Source: Rhodospirillales bacterium 24-66-33 (GTDB lineage: Bacteria > Pseudomonadota > Alphaproteobacteria > Reyranellales > Reyranellaceae). Taken from it: 64,000 nt of DNA. The notes under the pieces were generated by a model. It worked only from the letters and a program-made list of their open reading frames with translations, made no database searches and was not told the origin of the DNA. The translations under genes and the position numbers were made by a program. Every line of letters starts with the position of its first letter. Positions within the stretch are counted from its first letter, which is position 1. Below, piece by piece: positions 25,810-34,053 of the stretch. The stretch lies in the NCBI GenBank assembly GCA_002281855.1, contig NCHQ01000004.1, forward strand, positions 186,001 to 250,000. The letters run 5' to 3'.

Positions 25810-27414
25810 CTAAGGCGTGAGATCGAACCGCATCTTCTTGATGCGGCCGGTCGAGACCTCGAGCGCGACGATCTTGCCATCGCGGTCGCGGACGAGATGG
25901 GCGAGCTGGGTGGCCTTGATCCAGCTGCCCGGCGATTCCACTTCCACCGTGTCGGCATCGAGGCCACGCACGATCCACGGCGCACCGCCCGAGATCAGCG
26001 GTCCGCCGACTTCCATCGTCCAGTCCTTGCCGTCGCGGGTGATGCGCCACACGGCGGCACAATCGGACGAGACGTAGGTGCCGGCGAGGTCGGCCGGCAC
26101 GGCCGCGCGCTTGGCGAGCTTGCCGAACGTGACGATGCGGCCGGCGCCGAGATCGACCTTCAGCGTACCCTTGGGGCCGGGCTTCAGGGCGAATTCGTAG
26201 GAGCCGCGCTCGGCCGCCAGCCATTCGCCGGTGCGCCGGCCCAGGGCGAAGGGCATGCCGTTCTGTGTCACGACCGCCTCGCCGTTGCGCCACGCCAGGT
26301 CGAACAGCGACGGTTCTGCCGCGTTGAACCAGGTTCCGGCGAGCGGCTTGATCTCGGCGGCCGTGATCGGCGGCAGCGCCGGCGTCATCCGGCTGTTGCC
26401 TTCGAGCGCCAGCGCGGCGATGGCCCGGGCGCGCCGCCAGGGATCGATGCTGCCCAGGTTGGCGATCACCACGACGGTGAGATCGGCCTTCGGCACGCGC
26501 AGGAATTCCGTGCGGAAGCCCGGCCACAGGCCACCGTGACCGACCGTCGCCAGGCCACGCAACTGCTCGACGGCGACGCCCCGGCGGTAATTGTTGGCCT
26601 TGCCGCCGGTGAGGGGCGCAACGGCCGCGAGCTGCGTCGGCAAGGTCTTGCCGAGCGTCGGTCTGTCGAAATGCCGGCTCCAGATCAGCAGGTCCTCGAC
26701 GGTGGAGGTGAGCCCGCCTTCGCCGCCCTGCGGATAGGCATGGGCGGCGCGACGGAAACCCTGCTCGGCGTCGCCGAGATAGCCGGTGGCGAGGTTCGGG
26801 ATCACCGCGTCGATCTCGGCGACCAGCGAGGTGTGCGCCATGCCGAGCGGCTTGAAGATGCGTTCGGCCAGGACCTCGCCCAGCTTCTTGCTTGCCAGCT
26901 TCTCGACGATCAGGCCCAGCAGCAGGAAGTTTGTGTTGCTGTAGAGAAAGCGGCTGCCCGGTGCGAAGTTGAGATGGCGGTTGCGGGTGCAGGCGTCGAA
27001 CAGGTCCTCCGGCCGTGCCGGCTTGTCCAGCCCGTGCCCGCCCAGGCGAAGCAGTTCCAGGAAATCGGGCAGGCCGCTCGAATTGCGCATCATCTGGTCG
27101 ATCGTCACCGGCAGCGGCGGCAGGTCGGGCAGGTATTTGTGCGGCGGGTCCGAGAGCTTGAGCTTGCCTTCGGCCGCCAGCATCAGGGCGGCCGTCACCG
27201 TGAACTGCTTGCTCACCGAGGCGATGCGGAAGCGCGTGTCGGGCCGGATCGGCACGCCGAGCTCGATGCTGGCCAGGCCGAAGCCCTTGCAGAACTCGAT
27301 CTCGCCGCCGCGCATCACGCCGACGACGGCGCCCGGCGAACCGGGCTTGGTGTAAGGGGCAAACAACGCGTTGACGCGGCGCTCGAAGACGGCGGATTCA
27401 ATGGCTTTCGACAT
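25810..27414 (-). CDS. Serine hydrolase, class C beta-lactamase / D-aminopeptidase-like
   Basis: This 534-residue protein has a penicillin-binding domain (about 1-340) carrying SVSK (Ser66, Lys69) and the YSN motif (FLYSNTNFLLLG). An all-beta C-terminal portion of about 190 residues follows, rich in weakly repeated barrel-type strands. That layout matches the Ochrobactrum D-aminopeptidase more closely than true beta-lactamases or PBPs. It would cleave N-terminal D-residues from small peptides. No signal peptide is visible, so it is probably cytoplasmic. A perfect inverted repeat lies just upstream of the start. Confidence 0.8.
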   Translation of the reverse strand: MSKAIESAVFERRVNALFAPYTKPGSPGAVVGVMRGGEIEFCKGFGLASIELGVPIRPDTRFRIASVSKQFTVTAALMLAAEGKLKLSDPPHKYLPDLPPLPVTIDQMMRNSSGLPDFLELLRLGGHGLDKPARPEDLFDACTRNRHLNFAPGSRFLYSNTNFLLLGLIVEKLASKKLGEVLAERIFKPLGMAHTSLVAEIDAVIPNLATGYLGDAEQGFRRAAHAYPQGGEGGLTSTVEDLLIWSRHFDRPTLGKTLPTQLAAVAPLTGGKANNYRRGVAVEQLRGLATVGHGGLWPGFRTEFLRVPKADLTVVVIANLGSIDPWRRARAIAALALEGNSRMTPALPPITAAEIKPLAGTWFNAAEPSLFDLAWRNGEAVVTQNGMPFALGRRTGEWLAAERGSYEFALKPGPKGTLKVDLGAGRIVTFGKLAKRAAVPADLAGTYVSSDCAAVWRITRDGKDWTMEVGGPLISGGAPWIVRGLDADTVEVESPGSWIKATQLAHLVRDRDGKIVALEVSTGRIKKMRFDLTP

Positions 27415-27431
27415 GCAGGCCAGTCAATCGA

Positions 27432-27461
27432 AGCGGCTCGCCCTTGTAAAGGCGAGCCGTT
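27432..27461. promoter_or_regulatory. Perfect inverted repeat in a divergent intergenic region
   Basis: CGGCTCGCC (27434-27442) and GGCGAGCCG (27451-27459) flank an 8-nt AT-rich loop, extendable at both ends. It sits between the divergent serine hydrolase and enoyl-CoA hydratase starts, 18 nt from the former and 33 nt from the latter, where a shared operator would be. Confidence 0.5.
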
Positions 27462-27493
27462 AGGTTTGCGCAAAGTGCCGGAGGAAACGCGCG

Positions 27494-28303
27494 ATGGATC
27501 GACAGTTCGTGAAGATCGAGAAGGGGCTGGGCCCGCAGGGCCGCATCGCCGTCGTGCGTTTCGACCGCGGCGACAACATCAATGCGCTCAGCCAGCAGGC
27601 GATGCGCGAGCTGCGCGACGTGCCGCGCGAATTCGAGGACGATCTCGAGACCTCGGTCGTGATCCTGACCGGTTCGGCCAAGGCCTTCTCCGCCGGCTTC
27701 GACCTCAAGGACACAGACGGTCGCGCCCGCGACGGTCTGCCGATCGGCGAGCGCATCCATCGCCAGCGGCTGGGCCCGAAGATGTGCAAGGCCTGGCAGG
27801 ACATGGACCAGGTCACGATTGCCGCGATCGAGGGCCATTGCATCGGCGGCGGCGCGGCGCTGGTCGTGTCGCTCGATTTCCGGACCTGCGGCCGCTCGGC
27901 GCATTTCCGCATTCCCGAGATCGAACTCGGCATGAACATGAGCTGGGGCTCGATCCCGCGCATGCTGGCGCTGATGGGCCCGGCGCGCACCAAGCAGGCG
28001 GTGATCCTGGCGTCGGACCGCATCGGCGCGGCGGACGCGCTGGACTGGGGACTCGTCGAGACGGTCGTGGACGACGGCCAGGCGCTCGCCGCGTCGATGG
28101 CATTCGCCGAGCGCATCGCCCGCCAGCCGCCCATTCCGGTGCGCATGACCAAGACCACGGTCAACCGCCTCGCCCACGCGCTCGACGATCTCGGCAGCCA
28201 CATGGATGCCGATCAGAACGTGCTGACCGGCCTGACCGAGGACTACAAGGAAGGCACCGCGGCGTTCCGCGAGAAGCGCAAGCCGTCGTTCAAGGGGCGT
28301 TGA
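27494..28303 (+). CDS. Enoyl-CoA hydratase/isomerase family protein
   Basis: This 269-residue crotonase-fold protein has the oxyanion-hole segments ILTGSAKAFSAGFDLKD and IAAIEGHCIGGGAALVVSLDFR, plus the acid/base region FRIPEIELGMNMSWGSIPRM. It should hydrate or isomerise an acyl-CoA. The ATG at 27494 is preceded by GGAGGAAA. It is flanked by a divergent hydrolase and a cyclase gene 107 nt downstream, so no pathway is implied by neighbours; fatty-acid or aromatic-acid degradation are both possible. Confidence 0.87.
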   Translation: MDRQFVKIEKGLGPQGRIAVVRFDRGDNINALSQQAMRELRDVPREFEDDLETSVVILTGSAKAFSAGFDLKDTDGRARDGLPIGERIHRQRLGPKMCKAWQDMDQVTIAAIEGHCIGGGAALVVSLDFRTCGRSAHFRIPEIELGMNMSWGSIPRMLALMGPARTKQAVILASDRIGAADALDWGLVETVVDDGQALAASMAFAERIARQPPIPVRMTKTTVNRLAHALDDLGSHMDADQNVLTGLTEDYKEGTAAFREKRKPSFKGR

Positions 28304-28409
28304 ACCGGGAGCACGCCGGTCCCGCGGTGCCTATGCTCATTGAGCGACGCGCCGTCGGCGTGGCGCACTCCGTGGCCGAATGGACGGAATACTTGGGAGA
28401 GGTAGCGAC

Positions 28410-30584
28410 ATGAAGCCCGGGCATCTACTTGCTTATCTGCGACCGCGGGGCTGGCGCTTGCAGTTCAGCATCGGCGCCATCTTCGCCATCCTTGTCACGC
28501 CGTCGATCGCCGGGCTGATCTACTGGTCCTATGACTCTTCCCTGGCTCTCATCAGCCAGTACGCGGAGCGCGACTTTAAAAATGCGGCCGAGGACGCGAA
28601 GAACACGATGGCCGCGCCGGTCCGGCGGTTTGCCGATTCCGTCCTGATTGCAGCGCAGGTCGAGGCGGCGATGCCGGGCTTTCTTCGCGGCCCGGGTTCC
28701 GACCGTATGATGATCCAGGAGCTGCGCAACAGTCCCGGCCTGACGAGTTACTATATCGGCTTTGCAGATGGATCCTTCCGGCAGATGCAGCGGGTCGCGC
28801 CGGGAGCCAAGGTGAGCGGCATCACACCGCCGGCCGAGACGCGCTTCGCGTCCCGGATGATTGACCGATCCTCGGGTGATGTTCCCCTCGATCGATATGT
28901 CTTCCTGGATGCCGAGGCGCGGCGTCTCGGCGACGGCTCCGCCGGGCCCACGACCTACGATGCGCGACAGCGTGCCTTCTGGCGCCATGCCGAGCGGCTC
29001 CAGTCCGACCGGACGCAGCCCGCTGTCGCGATCGCCGATCCCTATGTCATCGGCAGTGTCGGCAAGTTTGGCGTGTCGGTGTCGGCGCCAGTCGTGCGCG
29101 ACGGGAAGCTCGTGGCGGCGGTGGCGACGAACTTCACCCTTGATCGGGTGTCCCAGTACCTGCAGGCGCATCCTGCGAGTGCGAACGCCACGACCTTGGT
29201 GGTGTCGCGCGATGGCACGGTCATCGTCCACCCCGACCCAGCCGAGATGGCGGATCGGAGAGGCGGCGAGATCGTGTCGCGGCGTGTCGGCGACATCTCC
29301 AACGCCGCGGTTCGTGCCGCCTTCGCCCGGCGCAGCGAGCTGAAGAGCGACTACTTCACGTTCACGGCGCTCGCGGACGGTGCCGAATATGTGGCGCTGT
29401 TCGTTCCCTTCCTTGGCGAATTCGGGAAGCCTTGGGAAATCGTGATCGTGGCGCCGACCGACGATTTCATCGGGCCGCTGCGCCGGAACAATCGATTGAT
29501 GGCGATAGTCGGTACAGCGGTGATCATCGTCCTGCTGCTTCTCATCAGCGGCTTCGCACGGCTGATCTCGCGCCCCCTGGTCGGCCTAGTCCGCGAGATC
29601 CACGCAATCGAGCGATTCTCACTGGATACGGAGGTCCGGCTTTCGTCGAACATAAGGGAAGTCAAGCAGCTCATCGGCGCCACGCAGATGATGAAGACGG
29701 CGCTGCGGGCCTTCACCGCCTATGTGCCACGCGAGGTCGTCCGAGGCCTGCTGCTTTCCGGTCGGCCGATCGAGCTGGGCGGGCGGAGCAGTCACCTCAC
29801 CATCATGTTCACCGATCTGGAAGCCTTCTCGACGCTGGCCGAGAAGAGTCCGGCGCGAGCTCTTCTGGATCAGGTATCAACCTACCTGGGCATGGTCACG
29901 CGCGCAGTGAACGAGACGTCGGGTTCGGTCGACAAGTTCATCGGCGATTCGGTGATGGCTTTCTGGGGGGCGCCGTTGGCCGACGACGACCACGCCTATC
30001 ATGCCTGCGTTGCCGCCGTGCACAGCAATCGCCGGCTGGCCGCGCAGAACGTGCTTTGGCAAGAGGCGGGCCTTCCCGAGCTGCACATGCGGGTCGGCAT
30101 CCATAGCGACGCGGTGCTGGTCGGCAACGTCGGCTCGATGGAGCGCATGAGCTATACCGTCATGGGAGACGGCGTGAACATCGCCGCGCGATTGGAGGGC
30201 ATCAACAAGCAGTTCGGGACGTCGATCTGCATCAGCCACTCGGTCTTCCGCGAATGCGGCGAGCGGTTATGGCTGCGGCCGATCGACCAGGTGGCGGTCA
30301 AGGGGCGCCGTGGCGGTATTCTCATCTACGAGCTACTAGCGATACGCGGCGGGGAGGCCGATCTTGCGGCGTCACCGGCGGAGCAGGATCTCTGTCGACG
30401 CACCGCCGAGGCCTACGCCCTCATGTCCGGAGGCGACCTGGCGGCGGCGGCCTGCGCCTACGACGATATTGCGAGTACTTTCAACGACCCGCTGGCCGTG
30501 GAGATGGGGCGACGCTGTCGTGAGGGAAAGCCGAGCACTCAGTTGATCGAGATGGCGGAGAACGCGAAAGTCCAGCCCGGCTGA
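28410..30584 (+). CDS. Membrane class III adenylate/guanylate cyclase with Cache sensor domain
   Basis: This 724-residue receptor cyclase has a transmembrane helix at about 20-42, a periplasmic Cache-type sensor (about 45-355), a second helix (about 365-390), a HAMP-like linker, and a C-terminal class III catalytic domain (about 455-640). The catalytic domain has the metal aspartates in MFTDLEAFS (near residue 469) and FIGDSVMAFWGAP, and the VMGDGVNIAARLEG segment. The Lys before the second Asp (KFIGDS) favours ATP. About 70 extra residues follow. The ATG at 28410 has GGGAGAGG upstream. The sensed signal is unknown. Confidence 0.88.
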   Translation: MKPGHLLAYLRPRGWRLQFSIGAIFAILVTPSIAGLIYWSYDSSLALISQYAERDFKNAAEDAKNTMAAPVRRFADSVLIAAQVEAAMPGFLRGPGSDRMMIQELRNSPGLTSYYIGFADGSFRQMQRVAPGAKVSGITPPAETRFASRMIDRSSGDVPLDRYVFLDAEARRLGDGSAGPTTYDARQRAFWRHAERLQSDRTQPAVAIADPYVIGSVGKFGVSVSAPVVRDGKLVAAVATNFTLDRVSQYLQAHPASANATTLVVSRDGTVIVHPDPAEMADRRGGEIVSRRVGDISNAAVRAAFARRSELKSDYFTFTALADGAEYVALFVPFLGEFGKPWEIVIVAPTDDFIGPLRRNNRLMAIVGTAVIIVLLLLISGFARLISRPLVGLVREIHAIERFSLDTEVRLSSNIREVKQLIGATQMMKTALRAFTAYVPREVVRGLLLSGRPIELGGRSSHLTIMFTDLEAFSTLAEKSPARALLDQVSTYLGMVTRAVNETSGSVDKFIGDSVMAFWGAPLADDDHAYHACVAAVHSNRRLAAQNVLWQEAGLPELHMRVGIHSDAVLVGNVGSMERMSYTVMGDGVNIAARLEGINKQFGTSICISHSVFRECGERLWLRPIDQVAVKGRRGGILIYELLAIRGGEADLAASPAEQDLCRRTAEAYALMSGGDLAAAACAYDDIASTFNDPLAVEMGRRCREGKPSTQLIEMAENAKVQPG

Positions 30585-30624
30585 TCTGCCGTTTCCGGCG
30601 CCGACTCCTCCAACGGCCTGTTCG

Positions 30625-30813
30625 CTAGAACTTCCGCGCCGGCAACTGGTCGACGATGGCCTGTCGCGCCGGGTCGTCGAGCATCGCCCAGCGGCCGATC
30701 TCGTCGATCGTGCGCCGGCAGCCGAGGCAGAGGCCGCTCTTCTGATCGAGCTTGCAGATGCCGATGCAGGGCGACATCACGCGACGGACCGCGGACGATG
30801 GCGACGACGTCAT
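30625..30813 (-). CDS. DUF1289 cysteine-rich small protein
   Basis: This 62-residue protein matches DUF1289: SPCIGICKLDQKSGLCLGCRRTIDEIGRW. Four cysteines in a CxxxC...CxxC arrangement suggest a metal or Fe-S site. The family is widespread in proteobacteria and uncharacterised. It ends the phaR unit, 7 nt downstream of phaR. Confidence 0.85.
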   Translation of the reverse strand: MTSSPSSAVRRVMSPCIGICKLDQKSGLCLGCRRTIDEIGRWAMLDDPARQAIVDQLPARKF

Positions 30814-30820
30814 GGAGCGG

Positions 30821-31477
30821 TCAGGGCTTCTTGCCGAGTTCCGCGAGCTGGCTCTGCAACTCGTCGAGCTTGCGCTTCAGGTCGTCTATCGCGGCCTCGC
30901 CGGAGGGCGCCGAGGTCTCTGCCGTGGGCGCTTCGTGGCCGTTGGCCGCCGGCGGGGAGGCCTGTCCACCGGCCTGTCCAACGGGCTGGCCGCCGGGGTT
31001 GGTGCCGAAGGGATTGAACATGCGCATGGCGTTCTCGAACATCGCCATGTTCTGCTTGCCCATCGACTCGAACTGCTGGAACGGATTGAAGCCGAAGGCA
31101 TTCTGCATGTAGCGCCGCATCTGGTCCTGGTTGCGGGCGAACTGCGTCATCGACATTTCGAGATATTGCGGCACCACGCCCTGCAGGCTGTCGCCGTAGA
31201 ACGAGATGAGCTGGCGCAGGAACGGGATCGGCAGCAGCGTCTGGCCGCCCTTGCTCTCTTCCTCGAAGATGATCTGCGTCAGCACCGAGCGCGTGATCTC
31301 GTCGCCGGTCTTGGCGTCGTAGACGACAAAGTCGGTCTTGTCCTTCACCATCTGGGACAGATGATCCAGCGTCACATAGGCCGAGGTCGCGGTATTGTAG
31401 AGCCGTCTGTTCGCGTATTTCTTGATCACCACCGGCGCCGCTTTCGGTCCACCGTCGGGTACTGCCTGGTCGGCCAT
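30821..31477 (-). CDS. phaR: Polyhydroxyalkanoate synthesis regulator PhaR
   Basis: This 218-residue regulator has the PhaR DNA-binding N-domain (VVIKKYANRRLYNTATSAYVTLDHLSQMVKD) and the PHB accumulation regulatory domain (EITRSVLTQIIFEEESKGGQTLLPIPFLRQLISFYGDSLQ). It ends in a Pro/Ala-rich linker and a coiled coil (DDLKRKLDELQSQLAELGKK). PhaR represses phasin and its own gene and leaves DNA to bind nascent PHB granules. It is divergent from the phaC unit, so the 142-bp spacer may hold its operator; I see no clear match to the known TGC-rich PhaR site. Confidence 0.93.
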   Translation of the reverse strand: MADQAVPDGGPKAAPVVIKKYANRRLYNTATSAYVTLDHLSQMVKDKTDFVVYDAKTGDEITRSVLTQIIFEEESKGGQTLLPIPFLRQLISFYGDSLQGVVPQYLEMSMTQFARNQDQMRRYMQNAFGFNPFQQFESMGKQNMAMFENAMRMFNPFGTNPGGQPVGQAGGQASPPAANGHEAPTAETSAPSGEAAIDDLKRKLDELQSQLAELGKKP

Positions 31478-31607
31478 TACGCTTCGCTCCTCTAGCTCCC
31501 GCGCGCCATGAACGCTCGTTTACTCAGGGTCGGCCACCTTAGCGCCGATGCCGCAGTGCGACAACCCAACCTTCACCGATGGAAGCAGCGTTGGCGCGGC
31601 TATGCGT

Positions 31608-31613
31608 TATAAT
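31608..31613 (+). promoter_or_regulatory. Consensus -10 element placed for a leaderless transcript
   Basis: A perfect TATAAT lies 6 nt before the ATG at 31620, so transcription would begin at or next to the start codon. No good -35 hexamer is seen at the normal spacing, so an activator or an alternative recognition mode would be needed. Confidence 0.5.
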
Positions 31614-31619
31614 GCGGAC

Positions 31620-31964
31620 ATGGTCTCCGGAAACGACGACAAGACGGCCGGTACAACCGACTCCGGCGCCGAGTTCGACAGGCTGGCCCGGCGCTATCTC
31701 GATCTGTGGCAGGCCCAGCTGGCGGGCCTCGCGTCGGATCAGGCGGTCACCGAGCAGATTGCCCGCCTGTTCGCGGCCGCGAATTCACAGGTCGCTTCGG
31801 CATTGCAGGTTGCGCAAGGAGCGTCCCATGCAGACACGACTAGGTCCCCGTCCGCTGCCGCTTCACCTCGGAACGGCCCTGATGACGTGGGCGAGCTCCG
31901 AAAGCGCGTGGAGTCTCTTGAAGCAAGGCTCGCCGACCTCGAGGCCCGCCTCCGAGGTTCCTGA
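31620..31964 (+). CDS. Small coiled-coil protein preceding phaC (possible PhaE-like partner)
   Basis: This is a 114-residue acidic protein. Residues 18-60 (FDRLARRYLDLWQAQLAGLA...IARLFAAA) look helical and resemble the start of PHA-synthase partner subunits. A low-complexity linker and a C-terminal coiled coil (GELRKRVESLEARLADLEARL) follow. Class III synthases need a PhaE subunit, but PhaE is usually much longer, so this is inference from position. The last 137 nt overlap the phaC reading frame in another frame. The ATG at 31620 is chosen over the earlier ATG at 31548 because of the TATAAT just upstream and the lack of a ribosome-binding site before 31548. Confidence 0.55.
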   Translation: MVSGNDDKTAGTTDSGAEFDRLARRYLDLWQAQLAGLASDQAVTEQIARLFAAANSQVASALQVAQGASHADTTRSPSAAASPRNGPDDVGELRKRVESLEARLADLEARLRGS

Positions 31965-33102
31965 ATCGCTCGCGGCCCTGCTGCCGGAAATCGCCTCGCT
32001 CGAAGCCGAGGCTGGCGCCGGCCAGTTCGAACAGGCGCTGCAGCGGGAGATTAGACGGCGTCAGATCCGACTGGCCGACGGCGTTCTCGCCTATCAACGC
32101 AACGACTTCCAGCGCGACCTGCAGGATCCGCCCGCCGTCTGGCGCGAAGGCAATACGCGGCTGCTCGATTACGGCGCCACGCATCGCGACGCGCGCAAAC
32201 GCGGCACACGCGCCGTGCTGGTCGTGCCCTCGCTCATCAATCGCTGGGAAGTGCTCGACCTGACCGCCGAGAAGAGTCTGTTGCGTGCCATGGCCGCCCA
32301 GGGACTGCGGCCCTATCTCGTCGATTGGGGAACGCCCGAGGGCGAGGAACGCAGCTTCGATACCACGGCGTACGTGGCGCGCCTCGAACGGGCACTGGGT
32401 TATGTCGCCCGCCGGGCCCGCCGGGCGCCGGCGGTCCTCGGCTACTGCATGGGCGGCACGCTCGCGGTGGCCCTGGCGGCCCGCAGGCCGCGTCGCGTCG
32501 CGGGCCTGGCGCTGATGGCGGCACCGTGGGATTTCCACGCCGACCGCACCGGACAGGCCTTCCTCCTCTCGACCGGGCCGCTGCTCGCGGAGGTGGCGGA
32601 TCGCGTGGGCGAACTGCCGGTCGACATCCTGCAGACCCTGTTCTGGTCGCTTGATCCCTGGCTCTCGGTGAAGAAGTTCGGCCGCTTCGTGGGGCTGGAT
32701 CCCAAGGGCGAGCACGCGAAGGAGTTCGTGCTGCTGGAGGACTGGCTGAACGGTGGCGCGCCGCTCGCCGGCCCGACCGCGCGTGAATGCCTGGTCGGCT
32801 GGTACGGGGAGAATACGCCAGGCGGCGGCCAGTGGGTCGTCGGCGGAAAGCGCATCGTGCCGTCGAAGATCAAGCTGCCGTCCCTGGTCATGATCCCCTC
32901 GGGCGACCGCATCGTACCGCCGCTGTCGGCTGCCGCCCTGGCGGACCCGAAGAAGGGCCTGAAGAACGTCACGCGGCTCGACCTGCCGCTCGGTCACATC
33001 GGCATGGTCGTCAGCGGGCGCGCCCGCGATCTCTGCTGGACGCCTCTGATCGAGTGGCTGGGTAACCTTCCGACCCGGCGATCCCGTGCCGCTGCCGGCT
33101 AG
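31828..33102 (+). CDS. phaC: Short poly(3-hydroxyalkanoate) synthase-like alpha/beta hydrolase
   Basis: This 424-residue PHA synthase-fold protein has the nucleophile elbow GYCMGGTLAVALA (a Gly-x-Cys-x-Gly lipase-like box), the acid in IPSGDRIVPPLSA and the histidine in LPLGHIGMVV. It would polymerise (R)-3-hydroxyacyl-CoA. It lacks most of the long N-domain of class I PhaC (about 560-600 residues) and is closer in size to class III PhaC (about 355), which works with a second subunit. The ATG at 31828 has AAGGA 7 nt upstream and yields RPLPLHLGTALMTWASS. It overlaps the LytTR gene by 17 nt. Confidence 0.8.
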   Translation: MQTRLGPRPLPLHLGTALMTWASSESAWSLLKQGSPTSRPASEVPESLAALLPEIASLEAEAGAGQFEQALQREIRRRQIRLADGVLAYQRNDFQRDLQDPPAVWREGNTRLLDYGATHRDARKRGTRAVLVVPSLINRWEVLDLTAEKSLLRAMAAQGLRPYLVDWGTPEGEERSFDTTAYVARLERALGYVARRARRAPAVLGYCMGGTLAVALAARRPRRVAGLALMAAPWDFHADRTGQAFLLSTGPLLAEVADRVGELPVDILQTLFWSLDPWLSVKKFGRFVGLDPKGEHAKEFVLLEDWLNGGAPLAGPTARECLVGWYGENTPGGGQWVVGGKRIVPSKIKLPSLVMIPSGDRIVPPLSAAALADPKKGLKNVTRLDLPLGHIGMVVSGRARDLCWTPLIEWLGNLPTRRSRAAAG

Positions 33103-33940
33103 ATCCTTCGATTGGCGCGTGCCGGCAATCTGGGCCGCGGCGCTCGCGATCTCGATGGCGGCTCGCGTGCCGGTCGAGATTGCCGACGCCGCCCGGCACG
33201 GTATCGACATGGGCTTGGGTCGCGCCGTGGCTATGGAAGGCGCGAGCCATCTCGTGGTGGCGGTGCTTCTGCCCGGGATCTATTGGCTGCACCGTCGGTG
33301 GCCGCTGGCCGATCGGCCGGGCAATATGGCGATCCATATTGCGGCCGTCGTGCCCTACAGCATTCTCCATTCGCTGGGCATGGCGGCGCTGCGGTTGCTC
33401 TGGTTCAACGCACTCCTGGGCGAAAGCTACAGGTTCCCGGTCACGCTCGACCGGCTGGGCTACGAATTCGCCAAGGACGTCATTTCATACGCGATGCTGA
33501 GCGGTGGTGTCCTGGTGCTCAGCCACTTGCTGGCGCGCAAGCAGGCGACGGCAGCGGTATCTGTCGATGTGCCCGCGGCGGACTCGCCTCCGACAGGCGT
33601 GCCGCTCCCCGAGCGATTCGCCGTTCGGCGCAAGGGCAGGGAGGTCATGGTCGAGGTGGCCGACATCGACTGGATCGAGGCCTCGGGAAATTACGCCGTG
33701 CTCCATGTCGGCGACGAGACGTTCGAGATCCGCTCCTCGCTTACGAAGCTGGAAGGCGAACTCGATCCCAAACGGTTCGTGCGCGTGCACAAATCCCATG
33801 TGGTGAACATCGCCCGCGTGGTCGAGGTAACGCCCTGGGTGAGTGGCGACTGGCGCATCCGGCTGCAGAGCGGGGCCGAGGTCAATCTGAGCCGTCGCTA
33901 TCGGCAGCGCTTCGAGGCGCTGGCGCCGGTCAGGGCCTGA
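33086..33940 (+). CDS. Membrane-anchored LytTR DNA-binding regulator
   Basis: This 284-residue protein has about four transmembrane helices in residues 10-155, a linker, and a LytTR DNA-binding domain (about 183-282: VEVADIDWIEASGNYAVLHVG, then FVRVHKSHVVNIARVVEVTP and a final VNLSRRYRQRF). It lacks a receiver domain, so it is not a classic response regulator; the membrane part presumably senses a signal or partner. The GTG start at 33086 lies inside the end of phaC. Three 21-bp-phased 9-bp repeats begin at the base after its stop and precede the acyltransferase gene, its probable target. Confidence 0.87.
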   Translation: MPLPARSFDWRVPAIWAAALAISMAARVPVEIADAARHGIDMGLGRAVAMEGASHLVVAVLLPGIYWLHRRWPLADRPGNMAIHIAAVVPYSILHSLGMAALRLLWFNALLGESYRFPVTLDRLGYEFAKDVISYAMLSGGVLVLSHLLARKQATAAVSVDVPAADSPPTGVPLPERFAVRRKGREVMVEVADIDWIEASGNYAVLHVGDETFEIRSSLTKLEGELDPKRFVRVHKSHVVNIARVVEVTPWVSGDWRIRLQSGAEVNLSRRYRQRFEALAPVRA

Positions 33941-33991
33941 CCGGACGTCCCGTGGCGCCTGCCGGTCGTCCCACCGGCTGCGCCGGTCGTC
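33941..33991 (+). promoter_or_regulatory. Triple 21-bp-phased direct repeat, probable LytTR operator
   Basis: CCGGACGTC (33941-33949), CCGGTCGTC (33962-33970) and CCGGTCGTC (33983-33991) are spaced exactly 21 bp apart with 12-bp spacers. LytTR-domain regulators bind pairs of 9-bp direct repeats with about 12 bp between them. The array lies just after the LytTR gene and 62 bp before the acyltransferase ATG. Confidence 0.7.
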
Positions 33992-34053
33992 ACAAATCGA
34001 CGCGAAATCAATGGTTTGCAGGATAGGTCGGACGGGTTCCCTGGAGCCCCGAC

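Noticed and set aside
31478-31619. PhaR operator between phaR and phaC
   Set aside because: No convincing match to known TGC-rich PhaR sites was found by eye; only the TATAAT stands out.
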